64,000 nucleotides of DNA. It comes from Apricaphanius iberus. Taxonomy: Eukaryota; Chordata; Actinopteri; Cyprinodontiformes; Aphaniidae. Within the stretch, counting starts at the first letter, position 1; the number at the start of each line of letters is the position of its first letter. Shown piece after piece: positions 11,307-23,325 of this stretch. The position numbers were made by a program, and so were the translations under genes. Where the stretch lies: positions 1,302,001-1,366,000 of the forward strand of contig JAPXFQ010002738.1 of NCBI GenBank assembly GCA_028564705.1. Reading direction: 5' to 3'. The notes beneath the pieces are model-generated. The model made no database searches. It was not told where the DNA came from and was given only the letters and a program-made list of their open reading frames with translations.

Positions 11307-12957
11307 CGGGAAACCGAAAGTTTTAAAAAACCCATCTCAGAGATCAGATGTTATAACCAGAAAAAGGGAGAAACATGCAGCATGTTTGTGTTAGCGACTA
11401 AGTAAAGAGAAGTGTTGTCTCTGGGACAAAGCTTCCTGAGATGAGGAGTAATTTGTGTGTGTGTGGAGGCGGGGGGGTGAGCAGGCCGTGGCAGGCTGTG
11501 ACAGCACTATCTTTGTTGCTCCTCTGCTGACTGTACCATCGTTCTATTTGACCTTCTACCCATCCCACTTACACTGAAGAAGCCCTGTCACACACACAAA
11601 CGATCCCCAAGTTTGTTTTTCCACACTCTATTCAGCCATGTTTCATTAAGCCATTTTGTGGATTTTTACCTTACAATCAACTAAAACTTTATGGTGTGGG
11701 GAATAAATGTGACTTTCGTCTCAGTAACTGTGACAACAACTAGACCCTCTTTAGTTTACCTTAATCCATTCTTCATCCATTCATGGTTAACTGTTTTATT
11801 GAATCAGTAGCTTTTAGGAATAAATCAAAAACCCGGTTTCCAGAAAATGCTAAAATCCTGAGATCCATGAATATCTGTAGGAAGTCTGTGAAACTAACTG
11901 TGTCTGGTTCTGTTTGTGACAGCTGGTTCCATCAGCGAGGAGGAGGAGGGGTAACTTGCACATTTTCGTAGCACAATGGTGTGTGTGTGGAGGGGGGGTT
12001 GTCAGTGACGATGCCAGGAAAACAGTGAACCATGGGATGCATGGCTGGGGAGAGGAAGTGCCATGTCCCGTCAAAAGTAATCCCTCTAATCCCAGTTTTT
12101 TTTGTTACGTGGGGTGGGGTACCAGTCGGCCGTCGGGGGGGGGGGTGTCTGTCAGCACTCGCTCAGGTTAGCTCCTGGAGGAGAGCCTCTATCTCCCCCC
12201 GGATGAAATACGACGACAAGGGACGAACCATTAGAGCTTCCACCCCTCCTTTCCTTTCCGCATCCCTCCATCCATCCCTCTGCTCTGTCCTCTGTGTCTT
12301 CTACTGGATCCACACCCCACCTGATATTCCTCACACTCTCTGAGTCAGTCTCCCTTCTTATTTCCTTCACACTTTGTTCTCGTTTTTCTGTTTCTTTTGG
12401 CTTTTTTTCCTTTTCATTTCTCTTTTTTTTCCTCCTCTCTTTTCGGCTGCTACTCTTTTACTTATTGTTAGTTCCTTTCTTTATATTTATCTGCCCTGTT
12501 TTTTCTCCTATTTTTGCTTTTTATCACTACAAAATAATAAAAAGCATTACAGCTAACTTATTTAAAGTTAACTATTCAATTCACATCTTCAAGAAATGGT
12601 TTAAATCCACTTTTCAGTCTTCTAAAGTGTTTGATTCTACGATTAATTAGAATAGTTACTATTCAGTTATAAACAATAAAATAAATAGAATAAAATCACA
12701 CCCCTTTGGTTTCAATTGCAAGGTATTTTAACTTTTTTAGGGCAGGCATGAAAACGCAGAAAAGCAGTTTGGATTATTATTTGTTTCATTTGAGTCAAAT
12801 ATGGCAGTTGCATTGTGAAATTGAAAAAGCATTTCAGCTAATCAGTTTTAATATGAATTATGGTACAGATTTGCATTCAAAAAACTACAACACTAAAACA
12901 ACTGTGCAGTTAATAAAACTAAAAACAGCGTAAGCCTACTGAGTAAGAAAACATTCA
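11307..12957. other. Non-coding stretch with G-rich and T-rich tracts
   Basis: No exon was recognised. There are G-rich runs near 11467, 11985 and 12137 and a pyrimidine-rich tract at about 12240-12470 that creates open frames of Phe/Leu/Ser codons without protein character. Confidence 0.4.
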
Positions 12958-13245
12958 TAGGCCAATATATCGTAACATTTTGCCATGATACGTATTGATA
13001 TTCAAAGCAAAGTATTGATTTTTTTTAAAGAATTTGAATTAAACCATTAATGATAGTAATTTTTGTATTAACATTTAAAGTAAGACCCCTAGTTGGTGTC
13101 TGTTTTTACCTTCTTCATTCCAGTTAATCATCTAGATTTGGTAATAAAACTAGATGTGTTATGGATGAAACAGGTTTGCGTGCTCTGAATGCTCTGAAAA
13201 TTTTTTCTACAACTTAAATTCAGTCTTAAAAATCACAATACATAG

Positions 13246-14187
13246 TAGGGATGGGAATCTTACAACATCTCACGATTCAATTCGATTCCGATTCTTGGGG
13301 TGACGATTCGATTCAGAAACGATTCTCGATTCAAATCAAATTTTTTTTCTTAATCAATACACTTTCATCCATCATTTGTGTTTGTAATACACACAACTTG
13401 ATCTGCCAAGTGTCTGTGATGAAGTGAGCCATGAATGTAACAGGGCATCAACACAAAATGGATTTTACAATCTATGTTGAGAGAAGGGAACTGGTTCAAA
13501 AGTAACAAGACATGAAATTGTAACTGGACATCCAAGACCTTTTAAACAAATTTCTAGTCTTGAAAAAAAAAAAGCTGATATATTTTAAGAAGAAAAAAAA
13601 AAGTGTTTTGTTTGTTCTCTGGTACGTAGTAGAAAATACATTGAAAATATTTAGTATGCAGCAAATTTTGCTTATCAACCATCATTAAACAGAAATGTAT
13701 GGGTTATTTTATTATTTTCATTGTTTTTGTTAGAAATTTTAAAAGTCCTAAAGTTATTGAACTCAGCATTTATTTCGGACTTCCTTGAAAGCGCCACAGG
13801 TTTGCAGCGCTGCTGGATGTTTATGTGTAGCTTATAAAGAAAGATCGCTCTTATATACTTGCAGATTTATAAAAAAAAAAAACTTTAGCCAAGGGTGTCA
13901 TTAGCATGAAGAAGACCTTTTAGACGGCCCAAACATTTACCTTCAGCAAAGACGGGGCGGGCTGGATTTCTCTTTCTCCATTCATGCTGAAGCTTTAGCC
14001 TAGCGGCATCAGACCTGTCAATGCGACGTTGGCCGTTGCATGACAAACACTACGCAAAGCGAAAATCTGAAAAGGTTCAGAAAGCATATTTTTTCAGAAT
14101 CGATTCTCAAACATTTCGGATCGATTCTGAATCTTGTTAAATAGGAATCGAGATTCAGACGTGAATCGATTTTTCCTCACACCCCTA
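13246..14187. mobile_element. hAT-like element, 8-bp duplication ATAYATAG
   Basis: Its left end is TAGGGATGGGAATCTTAC followed by ATTCGATTCCGATTC repeats. Its right end is GTGAATCGATTTTTCC then CACACCCCTA. Flanks ATACATAG (13238-13245) and ATATATAG (14188-14195) match at 7 of 8. It is 942 bp with no intact transposase. Confidence 0.8.
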
Positions 14188-14194
14188 ATATATA

Positions 14195-14848
14195 GGCCCC
14201 GTCCACACTACTGCGTTTTCGTTTAGAAACGGAGAGTTGAAACGAAAACTATCCCTGTCCACACTAGCGTTTTCCCTGCGTATTAGAATTGATCTCCATC
14301 CACATTAAAACGACTGAAAACGCGGATCACGTGACCGTTCTCCAACGCTGTGCACGCGCGTGCCGGTATACAAAGGAAACAGATTGACCTTTCCTCTGAT
14401 TTGATGAAAAGAGCCAAGCTAACGTACCTGCTAAACATGTCGAAGGCCAGAGATTTTTTTTCATGGACCGATGATGAGACCAGTAACGCTTGTAATTCGT
14501 TATCCATGTTGCAGTTTCTAACGTAATTTACCCCAGGCTGTTCTTGTATGTTATCTTCCGGGGATGGGTCATGTGACGGGTGGCTGACGAATCAGGGAAG
14601 GATACGCGATGACCGACGACACCCAATCATATAGCCGAGTTTGATCTGCTGCATCATCGTTTCTAAAGTCCTCCGTTTCAAGACGTCCACCCCAAAACGC
14701 CCTCCGGAGTTTCAAAACGAAAAACGGGGTCGTTTCTAAATTCTCCGTTTTGGGTCTCCGTTTTTTGCCGTTTTAGTGTGGATGGGAGGTGCAAACGTGG
14801 CAAGAGGTCTCAGTTTTTAAACGAAAAGGCAGTAATGTGGACGGGGCC
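14195..14848. mobile_element. MITE with GGCCCCGTCCACAC inverted repeats
   Basis: The left end GGCCCCGTCCACACTACTGC continues into GTTTTCGTTTA. The right end mirrors it, with AAACGAAAAGGCAGTAATGT followed by GGACGGGGCC. ATA flanks both sides (14192-14194, 14849-14851), which would fit a 3-bp duplication as in PIF/Harbinger elements, but that class assignment is inference. The element begins at the last base of the duplication of the preceding hAT element. Internal CGTTTT repeats are typical of this fish repeat. Confidence 0.7.
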
Positions 14849-14914
14849 ATAGTCTTCCTCACGGAATCACAATATATCGCATCGTCCCCTTTGTATCGTC
14901 ATAGATATCGTATC

Positions 14915-16001
14915 TAGGGCTGCCACGATTTGTCACGACGACGTTAACGAGTAAGCTTGTTGACAAAGAATATAGCAGTCGACTTTTTCAGGTTTTTCAG
15001 AGTGTTTTTAAGCTTTGTTTTTCTCTTAAAACAGTCACTTTGCTTTCCGTTTCTCTGTCTGCCTTTCTGCCCCACATGTACATGTGCAGTTGTGGCAATC
15101 GGTGTCAGCTGCAGCGTCACCAGAAACCGTTTCAGCAATGAGCCAACAGCGTAGCTCTAAAGTTCTGGAGAGTTTTATTAAACAAAAAGAGAATCAAGTG
15201 TAATGCACAATTCACAATAAATTTAACAAAGTAGAAGCTGCTTTCCACAGCAGTGATGTTTGAGCTTTTTAAAGGGAAGCCCGCTGTGGCTGATGACAAA
15301 CACGGACAGTAGCCTCTGTTAGCTAGTTAGCTTGTTAGCTGCTGACGTTAGCATCAACTGTAGAGCGATTTTCTCTCCCCCCCCCCCCGACATTTCAGCT
15401 TTTTACCTTCTTCCCTTGGCGTCCAGGGGGATACATAGATTGATGAAAATGTTCAGATTCTCTCATATGACGTATTCTACGGCCCGAGCTGCTGCTTAGA
15501 GGCTGTCTCTGATCATTTCATAGACCGAACAACCGGCTAGCGCTTCCGCTGTTATTTACAGAACATCAAGGTTCAGGTGTCGGAACAAAAAACTCCTGCT
15601 TATTATTCTCATTATTACATTAAAATATTTATTTTGTCAGAACGTATTACTTTAGTTGTTAAATGGCTGTGGGCATGAAGCTCTGGATTGAAGAGGCTGT
15701 GGTATTACTTGTTAGCTGCAACCTTAAACAGTGGTGATAGTATTTTTACGCTTAGCATACCTCATGTATCTGCTGTAACACTAATGTTTTGTTTTTTATA
15801 TAGTTCATAACTGTTAAATGAGCTATCAACTTAAATATCATTATTTTAGGTATTAGATTACACTGTGAGGAAACACATGAATATTAGAGGGACTGCTCCT
15901 GCAATAACATGCATTTTAAACTTAGTCCGATTAGTCGACTAATCGGCAAAATAATTAGTGATTAGTCGATTATCAAAAAATAATCGTTTCTGGCAGCCCT
16001 A
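14915..16001. mobile_element. hAT-like element, same family as 26346-27381
   Basis: Left end TAGGGCTGCCACGATT and right end TTCTGGCAGCCCTA are inverted repeats. The interior matches 26346-27381 over long blocks (GTTAGCTTGTTAGCTGCT, GTCGATTATC and the GAGGCTG...CCGGCTAG segment). Flanking 8-mers (ATCGTATC and AAGTTAAC) do not match, and the two sides belong to different repeats, so one flank was probably lost by deletion or rearrangement after insertion. Confidence 0.75.
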
Positions 16002-16009
16002 AAGTTAAC

Positions 16010-16280
16010 CGATACCTAAAATGTGGAATCTGTAATAATTTCAGAGAAAATTGTTTTTTTTACTTGAAATCTTACTTTTGCTGTCATTTTTTATTAATAT
16101 ATATATATATTTCTGATTCACCATCATTTGTCGTAACAAGCAGAGAAGGAGATAAAAACCTGTCTTCCAATTAATTGTATTTTGTATGTGGTATCGGCAT
16201 TGGTAATCGGTATTGGCAAGTACTCAGATCCAAGTACTGGTATTGTAGCGGTTTTAAAAAGTGATATCGTTGCACCTCTT
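16010..16280. mobile_element. Right part of a GCACCGATA-family hAT element
   Basis: AGCAGAGAAGGAGATAAAA, GTGGTATCGGCATTGG and the end GATATCGTTGCACCTC match the interior and end of 24743-25401 and of the outer element at 10040. The left half is missing. Confidence 0.6.
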
Positions 16281-16289
16281 GTGCCTTTT

Positions 16290-17274
16290 CCTCACGGCGC
16301 ACAGTTTGTATAATTTAGTACTGTTTGAATCGGTATCAGCAGATTATGAATCTCAGATATCTGCATTCCGTATCGGAAACAAACAAAAGTGGATCGGTGA
16401 ATCCCTACTTCATACATGGAGCCATGCGTCCGTTCATTGTTCCATCCTTCTTTATTGCCTGTAGTTTTTGCTGATTCCATCTTCATAGATTAGCCATTAA
16501 GTTATTTAGTAAACTTTCGCTTTTAATACCTGAATAAATGTCCCAAGATTGACAGGAAATTCAATCCGTGTTGGTTTATGAAGTTCACGCAGCTGTTTCA
16601 CTCCCACTATTCTGCAGTTGTTCTTCGTTTTGCCACAAGTGCAGGAAAACATTTTTCTTTTATACTTCTAACTAATAGAGAGCTCAAATTTGGGACCTGA
16701 CTTGATGAAGAAAACGGCTCGTTTCATCTCTAGAGAAAATTTCAAGGATTTAAATGTCAGGAGGACCATTTTGCTGCCATACAGACCTTCGTCTAAATGA
16801 CAGAGGAACATCGGAGTAATTAAAATGCATGATTTACGACGTGGCTTATCCATAAAAGGTGACAGCTGGCACAACTGCACCGAAGCCTGTAACCGCACAG
16901 AGCTCAAAGTCACATTCTGGGTGAGGCTTGTCGCCAGGTCACCTGCTGCTGTGTCTTCCTCCTCCACCAGCACCTTCCCAGTGAATCGACCACGGAAGCC
17001 TGAGTCCACCTGTCCAGGTTCTCCCCGTAGGATGTCTGTGGATGTGTGTGTGTGTGCCCTTCACAACAGAAGACGTTTAACCTCCCAAACAACATCAGGG
17101 CCCCTGCTGCCTCTGGGGACACGCCTCAATACTAAATATTGCCATGCGTCACTGCCCTGCACCGCTGCAGAGGAGCACGAGGAGGAGCAGAGTCACAAAA
17201 TGTGTCCTAGAAGAAGAGAAAATGATGAAATTAAACATATAAACATGAGAAGTTACCTGTCAGATATGGTTCCA
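16290..17274. other. Non-coding stretch, nothing recognised
   Basis: A 156-codon frame at 16825-17295 runs through this region, but it has no recognisable domain and is overlapped by equally long frames on the other strand. No splice-flanked exon could be supported. Confidence 0.4.
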
Positions 17275-17749
17275 CACTGTAAACCCCAATGTTGAGATTA
17301 CTTAGTTACACTGAGTAGCTGAAACTCAATATGCTGAAAAAAATTATTCTAACTCAAATATGTTGAGTTAATGCAACATATTCTTGTTTTGAGTATATGT
17401 AACTCAAACCTTTTGAGTGACCTAATGATCATATTGGGAGTGACCTAATTAGCATATCTCCCAGGATGCTTAGAGGGATGTTTTTGACACCATGAGTGAC
17501 TTAAGTAATGCCTACTTATTCCAGCAGAATACGTTCTTGTGAATTAAAGTACTTAATTTGCAACAGCTTGATTTGAATTTAACTGTACTGAGATATATTA
17601 AGTAGTCTAAACTTCAATAAAAGTACAGCTCACTCAAATATAATGATTTCACAATACTTTCCACAATTACATTAGTTTACTTACCTTTTCCAAGGTAATC
17701 GGTTTCCTAAATATTTTCAAGTAAACCTAACTTGTTGGAATTTACAGTG
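17275..17749. mobile_element. MITE with CACTGTAAA termini
   Basis: The left end CACTGTAAAC and right end GAATTTACAGTG are inverted repeats. Internal CTCAAATATGTTGAGTTAA and CTCAAACCTTTTGAGTGA are short palindromes. A related element with the same termini lies at 56473-57305. A target duplication was not clear. There is no coding capacity. Confidence 0.65.
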
Positions 17750-18950
17750 CACTGGAAGAGAAGAGGTTTGGCTCTTGGGTCATGAAAAGGTGGTGCAGAC
17801 CTTCTACCTCACAGAGAGGCGCAATGAGGATCCAGCATTTTGGGTTTATATCTATCTATACATTGTAATTATCTCTTTTTATTTACAGTGTCCTGTCTGA
17901 AGCCCGACAGATTTATTTTACAGTACAGCATCACGACTGTTGCTCTGGATTCTGTTCAGGGACGTTGTTGTGCTCCTCCCTCATAGACCAACCATTGAGC
18001 ACTGGTATGTGCTGCCTGCTTTTCCTATTTGCCCTTCCAGTATCCTTCAGTTTCCAGCCTTGGTGGGTCTACTTGGCTGCTATGGACAGCCTAAGTCTCC
18101 TCCCCTTCCTGTCGGCTCGTGGGTCCCCAAACCGAAAAAATAATGAATAAAGATACGTTATTTTCTGGTCCGCTTTGTCTTACGTCCTGAATCACACATA
18201 TGTTGTACTTCGATCTAAATGATAACTAATAATGTACATTTCGACTGTGTTTCTCAAGTGATTTGGGATTTATTTAATCATAAAAATTCACATTTAAAAT
18301 GCCTACAAATCAGAAGTCGCCTATATGAAACCATTTGGCTAACAGGAGCTAGCACTAGCTATAGCACGTAAAACACTCACTTAGAGCTTGTAGAGCTTCT
18401 CCTCCATGCTGGCTCTCACTCCACCGACTGCTTTACCCCCGACATAGCTGCTACTTTCCACATGGTCAGATTTATAGAGGTTTTCTCCGTGTTTAATGCT
18501 CCCTTCTTCATCCTGGAGGCTACGACCCTCGCTCTCCTTCTTCTGCAGTTGTAGTCCGCCAAACATTTTTACACAAAACCTAAAGTAACTTTTGCCTCCG
18601 GTAAAAAAAAATCAGCGTTTTTTTCTGCATCAAAATTTGTCTATAAAATTCATGGACATCATATTTTCGATCCACGGCGCATTTCAAACTGGATCAGAAA
18701 ATACCTTTTATCGCTCCATTGACTCTCATACGTTTTGTTTTTTTTGGCAGTAGACGACCCATGGACCGGAAGAAGAAGGGCGGGGCTTAGGCTCCCCATT
18801 GCCCTGCCACTGAGCATATTCCTTTGCTGGTTTGGTTGTGAACAGCCTGTTTATTCGAATGGCTTCATTGTTCTTACAGTATTTATTTGTTCATTTGACA
18901 AAATAATAACCAACTGAAATAATATAACTTAATAAACTAAACAGTCACTT
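17750..18950. other. Non-coding stretch with one minus-strand frame
   Basis: Apart from the 61-codon frame at 18381-18566, described separately, no exon was recognised. A short GC-rich patch lies at 18755-18800. Confidence 0.35.
18381..18566 (-). other. Unassigned 61-codon frame followed by a splice-donor-like site
   Basis: This minus-strand frame is hydrophilic and rich in Glu, Lys, Ser and Gly (it begins MFGGLQLQKKE and ends MEEKLYKL). It has normal codon variety and no low complexity, unlike most random frames here. Its TAA stop is followed at once by GTGAGT, a perfect splice-donor hexamer, and a GC-rich patch lies upstream on the same strand at 18755-18800. I do not recognise the protein. 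It could be a captured first exon inside a repeat, a real small exon, or chance. Confidence 0.2.
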
Positions 18951-18954
18951 TTTT

Positions 18955-19635
18955 GTGAAAAGTTGTAATGTTTTTGTGAATTTCTTCTTCGCCAATCACT
19001 TAAATTGTTTGAAAAGCAAGCAGAGTTTGAGACGACATCGTCACATAAACCTTAGCTAAACAAAATGACTTTAAATGTCCTTTTAACAGTTTAAAACTCT
19101 AAAATGTGACAAGCTCAGATTGGGTCCCACTAGAACATTTCTGCTTTTATTTTGGTGCTACAGTCCCCACTTTATTCACCTCCTGGATACGCCCCTGCTC
19201 AGCAGCACTGAACGTTTAGCAATAATCACTTATTAATCGTTCTAAACACTCATAGGAGTCTCTGTGTCAGGAGGGAGTGAGAACGTTTTTTTTCCTCTTA
19301 CTTTGGTCGCAGCGCAGCATGAAGTTTGGTGATTTATGACGCTGTAACTTTGATGTTGGAGCATTTTTAGTCGCAGATAGAGACGTTACGGCACTTTACT
19401 TTACACATTTTCTGCCGTTTTTGGGCATCTTTACTCTCCGCCGTCGCGCCAACTAAATTCAAAATGTATCACGCTATCACGTGCTTAGCATAGGTGCATC
19501 CAAGAAGAACAGTCCATGTGGAACAATCAGATCCCTGCGCGTTCAGTGTGTGTCATAGGAGTTTAAAGAGTTTTTCCCTCAAGCAATTTTTGGAAGAGAG
19601 TAAATCGAGTAACTCGACGAATTGTTTCAGCCCTA
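18955..19635. mobile_element. Right part of a hAT-like element
   Basis: It ends at 19635 with GAGTAACTCGACGAATTG then TTTCAGCCCTA, the inverse of the common fish terminus TAGGGCTGAAACAATT. Bases about 18960-19325 are inverted relative to about 313-480. The left terminus was not placed. Confidence 0.55.
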
Positions 19636-19639
19636 CTTA

Positions 19640-20320
19640 AGACATTAGAGACAAAAATGTGGACCCCCACAAGGCTGGGAAGGACTACGGGGGAATCGCC
19701 AAGCAGCTTGGTGAAAATAGATAAATTATTGGAGAAACTGTTAGAAAATGGACGGGACCTTAAGATGTCTGTCTTTCACCGTCGGACTTAAGCTCCATGC
19801 AAGGTCTCACCTGGTGGGGCATCACTGATAACAAAGGTGAGGAATCAGCCCAGAACTACATGGGAGGAGCTGGTCAATAACAATAAGACAATAAGAGAGC
19901 TGGGATAACAGTTTCAGTGGTTGCTTTCGGTAGGACACCACGGCGTCGAGTTTTCAAATCAGGCATTAGTCGAAAGGCCACCCTGCTCAAGTCGGCACAC
20001 GTTCCGTCTGAAGTTTGCCGGTGACCGTCTGGATAATCCAGAGGAGGCATTGGAGAAAGTAATGAGGTCAGATGAGACCAAAGCAGAACTCTTTGGTATG
20101 AACTTCATTTGTTGCTTTTGGGGGAAAAAGAAGGAACGTTTTTTTCAAAGAACTCCGTTCCTACTGTGAAGCACGGGGGTGGAAACATCATGCTTTGGGG
20201 GTGTTTTTCTATGAAGCGGACAGCCGGCGACACTGTATGAAGGAGGGAATAAATGTGTTGTGAGATTTTGATTAAAAACCTCCTTAAGGTGGGTCGTGGC
20301 TGGGTCTTCCAACATGACAA
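19640..20320 (+). pseudogene. Decayed Tc1-like transposase
   Basis: In shifting plus-strand frames the sequence gives fragments typical of Tc1/mariner transposases: a [18 protein letters not shown] stretch around 20060-20100, which carries the catalytic Asp region, and [15 protein letters not shown] at about 20165-20212. Stop codons and frameshifts separate the pieces, and the segment before 20060 (PRTTWEELVN-type text at 19850-19880) is also broken. It is not functional. No clear Tc1 inverted termini were found around it. Confidence 0.75.
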
Positions 20321-20329
20321 AAGCGACGT

Positions 20330-21585
20330 TTATTTTGTTTTTTGAACCTGAAAAAATCTGTCCATTTATGATGAGTGTTTTTGTATTTGTGTACTTTTGC
20401 ATTTAATTTGAAAATGGATATGGTTTACGAGAGCATCCTGCTACAGATCAGCTGACTTAGAGCTACAAGAGAAATGGAAAAACATCCTGCATGTTCAGCT
20501 GATTTGCTTTTTCTCTTTAACAATATTAAAGAGCAAAAAGGGCAAGGTAACATGATGAAAAGCAGCCTAAAGCCACAGCGTCTTACATTGTTCGTCCGTA
20601 ATTGCTTCACATGCTTTTCTTTGGCTCGGCGGGAGACGTGATGTTCCGTTATCCGTGCGACAAAGAGTCGTGGCAAAGGGAAGAGCTCCAGGATTGCTTC
20701 TGCGACAGAGGTCGGAGAGAGGAGGAGAGCGAGCGGAGGCAGGGTCACAGAAGGTTGATGGCTTACAGAAAGTGAAAGCAAAGGGAGCGCCACACCCCGT
20801 TCAGCCGGCAGAGACGGAGAAACGTGCGATGTGGATGTAGCAGAAGCTGCAGAGAATCCCTCTTGGCGTGCGGTCTCCGTCCTGAGGGGACGTTCGTGTC
20901 AACTTAGCAGGAATTCGCTTTCTTCCTCACACGGATGACCCTAAAACGCAGAGAATGCCAGGCATTCCTCCGTCTGACTGAAGAGTGTTCTGTGGTGATC
21001 AGTGTTACGCACTGTGAAGTAAAACATGCGTATCCATGCATGTTCTGCATGCACAAGATGAATTGGGATGTCCAATAAAACGGACAGGGAGTGGTGTAGG
21101 ATAGAGATGCTACGTCCCCCCCCCCCCCCACGCGTCGCTCCTTTTAGGCACAGAGTCCCTTCCCCCTTCCTCCCCCATGTCTATCCTGCCTCCTTCTGCC
21201 TCCAACCCCGGCAGCCATGACCCCCCCCCCTCCTCTCACCTTTCCGCTGACCTCTTTTTGTACCTTTCCTTCTCCCACACCTCCTCACCCATCTCTCCTT
21301 CCCACCATACAAACATGCCTCTGGTAGAGACTCAGGCAAATCCACCATTACAAATGGGCAACTAGTCATCATATCTTCCACTCCATGAAACGCGTAAAAA
21401 GGTATTAGGGCTCAGTAGTCCTCACATCGATCTTTGATGTATTTTTATTGTCCTAAAATAATTTAATTTTGATGGACGTTTATGCATCTTAAAAGCGTAT
21501 CCCCAACTGTTCAATTTTAAGGTTTTTATAAAACATTATAGTAATTATGGTCTTTAGTAAAAGTGTTTTTGGGAGAGGTGTGATT
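20330..21585. other. Non-coding stretch with C-rich tract
   Basis: The stretch holds a poly-C run at about 21117-21130 and a pyrimidine-rich segment at 21140-21310. A GC rise at 20690-20890 gave no recognisable exon. Nothing else is supported. Confidence 0.4.
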
Positions 21586-21900
21586 CAATTCAATTCAGTT
21601 TATTTATATAGCGCCGTTTCACAACAAATGTCATCTCAAGGCACTTTACAAGAAAAGTTATTACAATACAATGTTTAATGTGGGAATCAGAGAACCACAG
21701 AAGATTGCGTTGTGTAATTCTCACCAATCCCGAATACTGAGCAAGCATGAAGCGACAGTGGAGAGGAAAAACTCCCTTTTAACAGGAAGAAACCTCCTGC
21801 AGAACCAGGCTCAGCATAAGCGGTCATCTGCCGAGACCGTCTGGGGTTTGGAGAAGGCAGCAGAGACACAGAAAGAGCAACAGAACTGATGCAGAAGCAG
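21586..21900 (-). mobile_element. LINE 3' end, minus orientation
   Basis: It starts with TTCAATTCAATTCAGTTTA then TATAGCGCC, and continues with AACAAATGTCATCTCAAGGC and CAGTGGAGAGGAAAAACTCC. This is the reverse complement of the LINE tail at 8665-9021. Only the 3' part is present. Confidence 0.75.
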
Positions 21901-23325
21901 AAGTTGGTAGCAGGACGTGGAGAACGTCCTACACTGGAATAATGCTGATGGTGCTGGACCTGTTTTTCTTTTGTTTTTTTTTAAAGCATTCATTACGTTC
22001 CTTTGCTCACCCAGACACGTTTGAAGCCACTTGGAGTCCTTTGGGAGAAGTTTATATCCATTCAGTATCAGCGCATATCCGTATAAAGGGAGTTAATGGG
22101 GCAACCAAAGTGTTGCCTTTAACAAAATCATTATCAGCCACAAAACTCCTATTTTCACCAATGTTTTGTTACGAATCGCTCACCCTGCGGTTTGTTGTTG
22201 TGTTTTACAGAAAATTGATCCAACTTAAGCTTTCTGTACACCTAGGGACTTTGAAAAGATTTAGAAAAGACTAAAAGATTATTAGCTCACATCTAAAGAC
22301 TTGGGTTAACAGTTTTTTTAGTCTCAGACTAAAGATTTTATAAACACAGAATCTTGTAGTGACACTATTTCCAAGACTACACCTAGACTATTTTAGCTTC
22401 CTGCCAAATTCCTCCCATCATGCTCAGCATTACAGTTTCTTTATGGTCGATAGTGTAATATTCTTTGCCAAGAAAGATGCGTCCAATTAAGACTTGCAAT
22501 CAAAGTGAGTAATGTATTGACAAGTAACTGGTTAACTCATATCTTTTTAATGCTGTGTCCCTTGCTTCATGCAGATGCCCAGATTGTGTTGGTTGGGGCC
22601 TGTATTGCAAGGCGCAAGGTTGGAATACACTCTGTAATTTATGGCTCATTTTTATGCAGTTTTTCAGCCATGCAACACAAATACAAACCACAAAGTGGTT
22701 TGAGCTGCTAAAAACCGAAGCAGCTATGAGCCTTGAGAAGGCGGACGGTCTGTTTCCAACTGTGCCTGCAGGGGCGGTGCAGACACCGCTAGCACTTCCT
22801 ACTGGTAACATAGTGATGTAAAATACGTCACTATGTTAACACTGAGTCGTTTTCCAGGAGAGGGGGGAGGGGGGGGGCAGCTGCTCAGGGAGCAGGATTC
22901 GGGAGGATTACTCACACATGAGTGATTTTTTTTTATGAGAAAATTACATTACGAGATGGTTGAAAACTCCAAAAACGTGATTTTGCATGATATAGTCCCT
23001 TTAAGCGATGCTCTGAATTAGAAATTTGAAATATGTCTGGGTATCTCGTCATTAGACTTCACTCTGAAGGACGATGAGCATGTTGGGAAACATGGTCAGA
23101 GGGAAGGATGTAGGTGGCAGCTGGGATTTACTTCCATTCTGAGGTTAAATATTCTGGCTGACTACAGTTTCGAAAATTTCACCGGCCCTCAAACTGTCCT
23201 GTTTTTCCCTGTATTTTATTGCCACCTTGTGAAACGCAAAATGACTCTGTCTGTGAAAGGTGCCGTATAAATAAAGCTTCGCTTCCCTCCTCTAAGCTCA
23301 ACTACGTCTCTGTCTCCACCTTCAG
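21901..23325. other. Sequence upstream of nol4l exon A
   Basis: The last 25 bases are the pyrimidine-rich acceptor tract of the exon that follows. A short inverted repeat (TAACATAGTGATGT at 22806 and ACGTCACTATGTTA at 22825) and a G-rich run (22861-22878) are present. No further exon was recognised. Confidence 0.4.

Larger units (their letters stand above)
12958..14914. mobile_element. Outer hAT-like element holding two insertions
   Basis: The left end (TAGGCCAATATATCGTAAC...CATGATACGTATTGATA) and the right part (CACAATATATCGCATCG...ATCGTATC, 14870-14914) are the two halves of the ATATCGTA-type fish hAT family in inverted arrangement. They are separated by the elements at 13246-14187 and 14195-14848. 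The right end directly abuts another element at 14915. Exact termini are uncertain. Confidence 0.5.
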
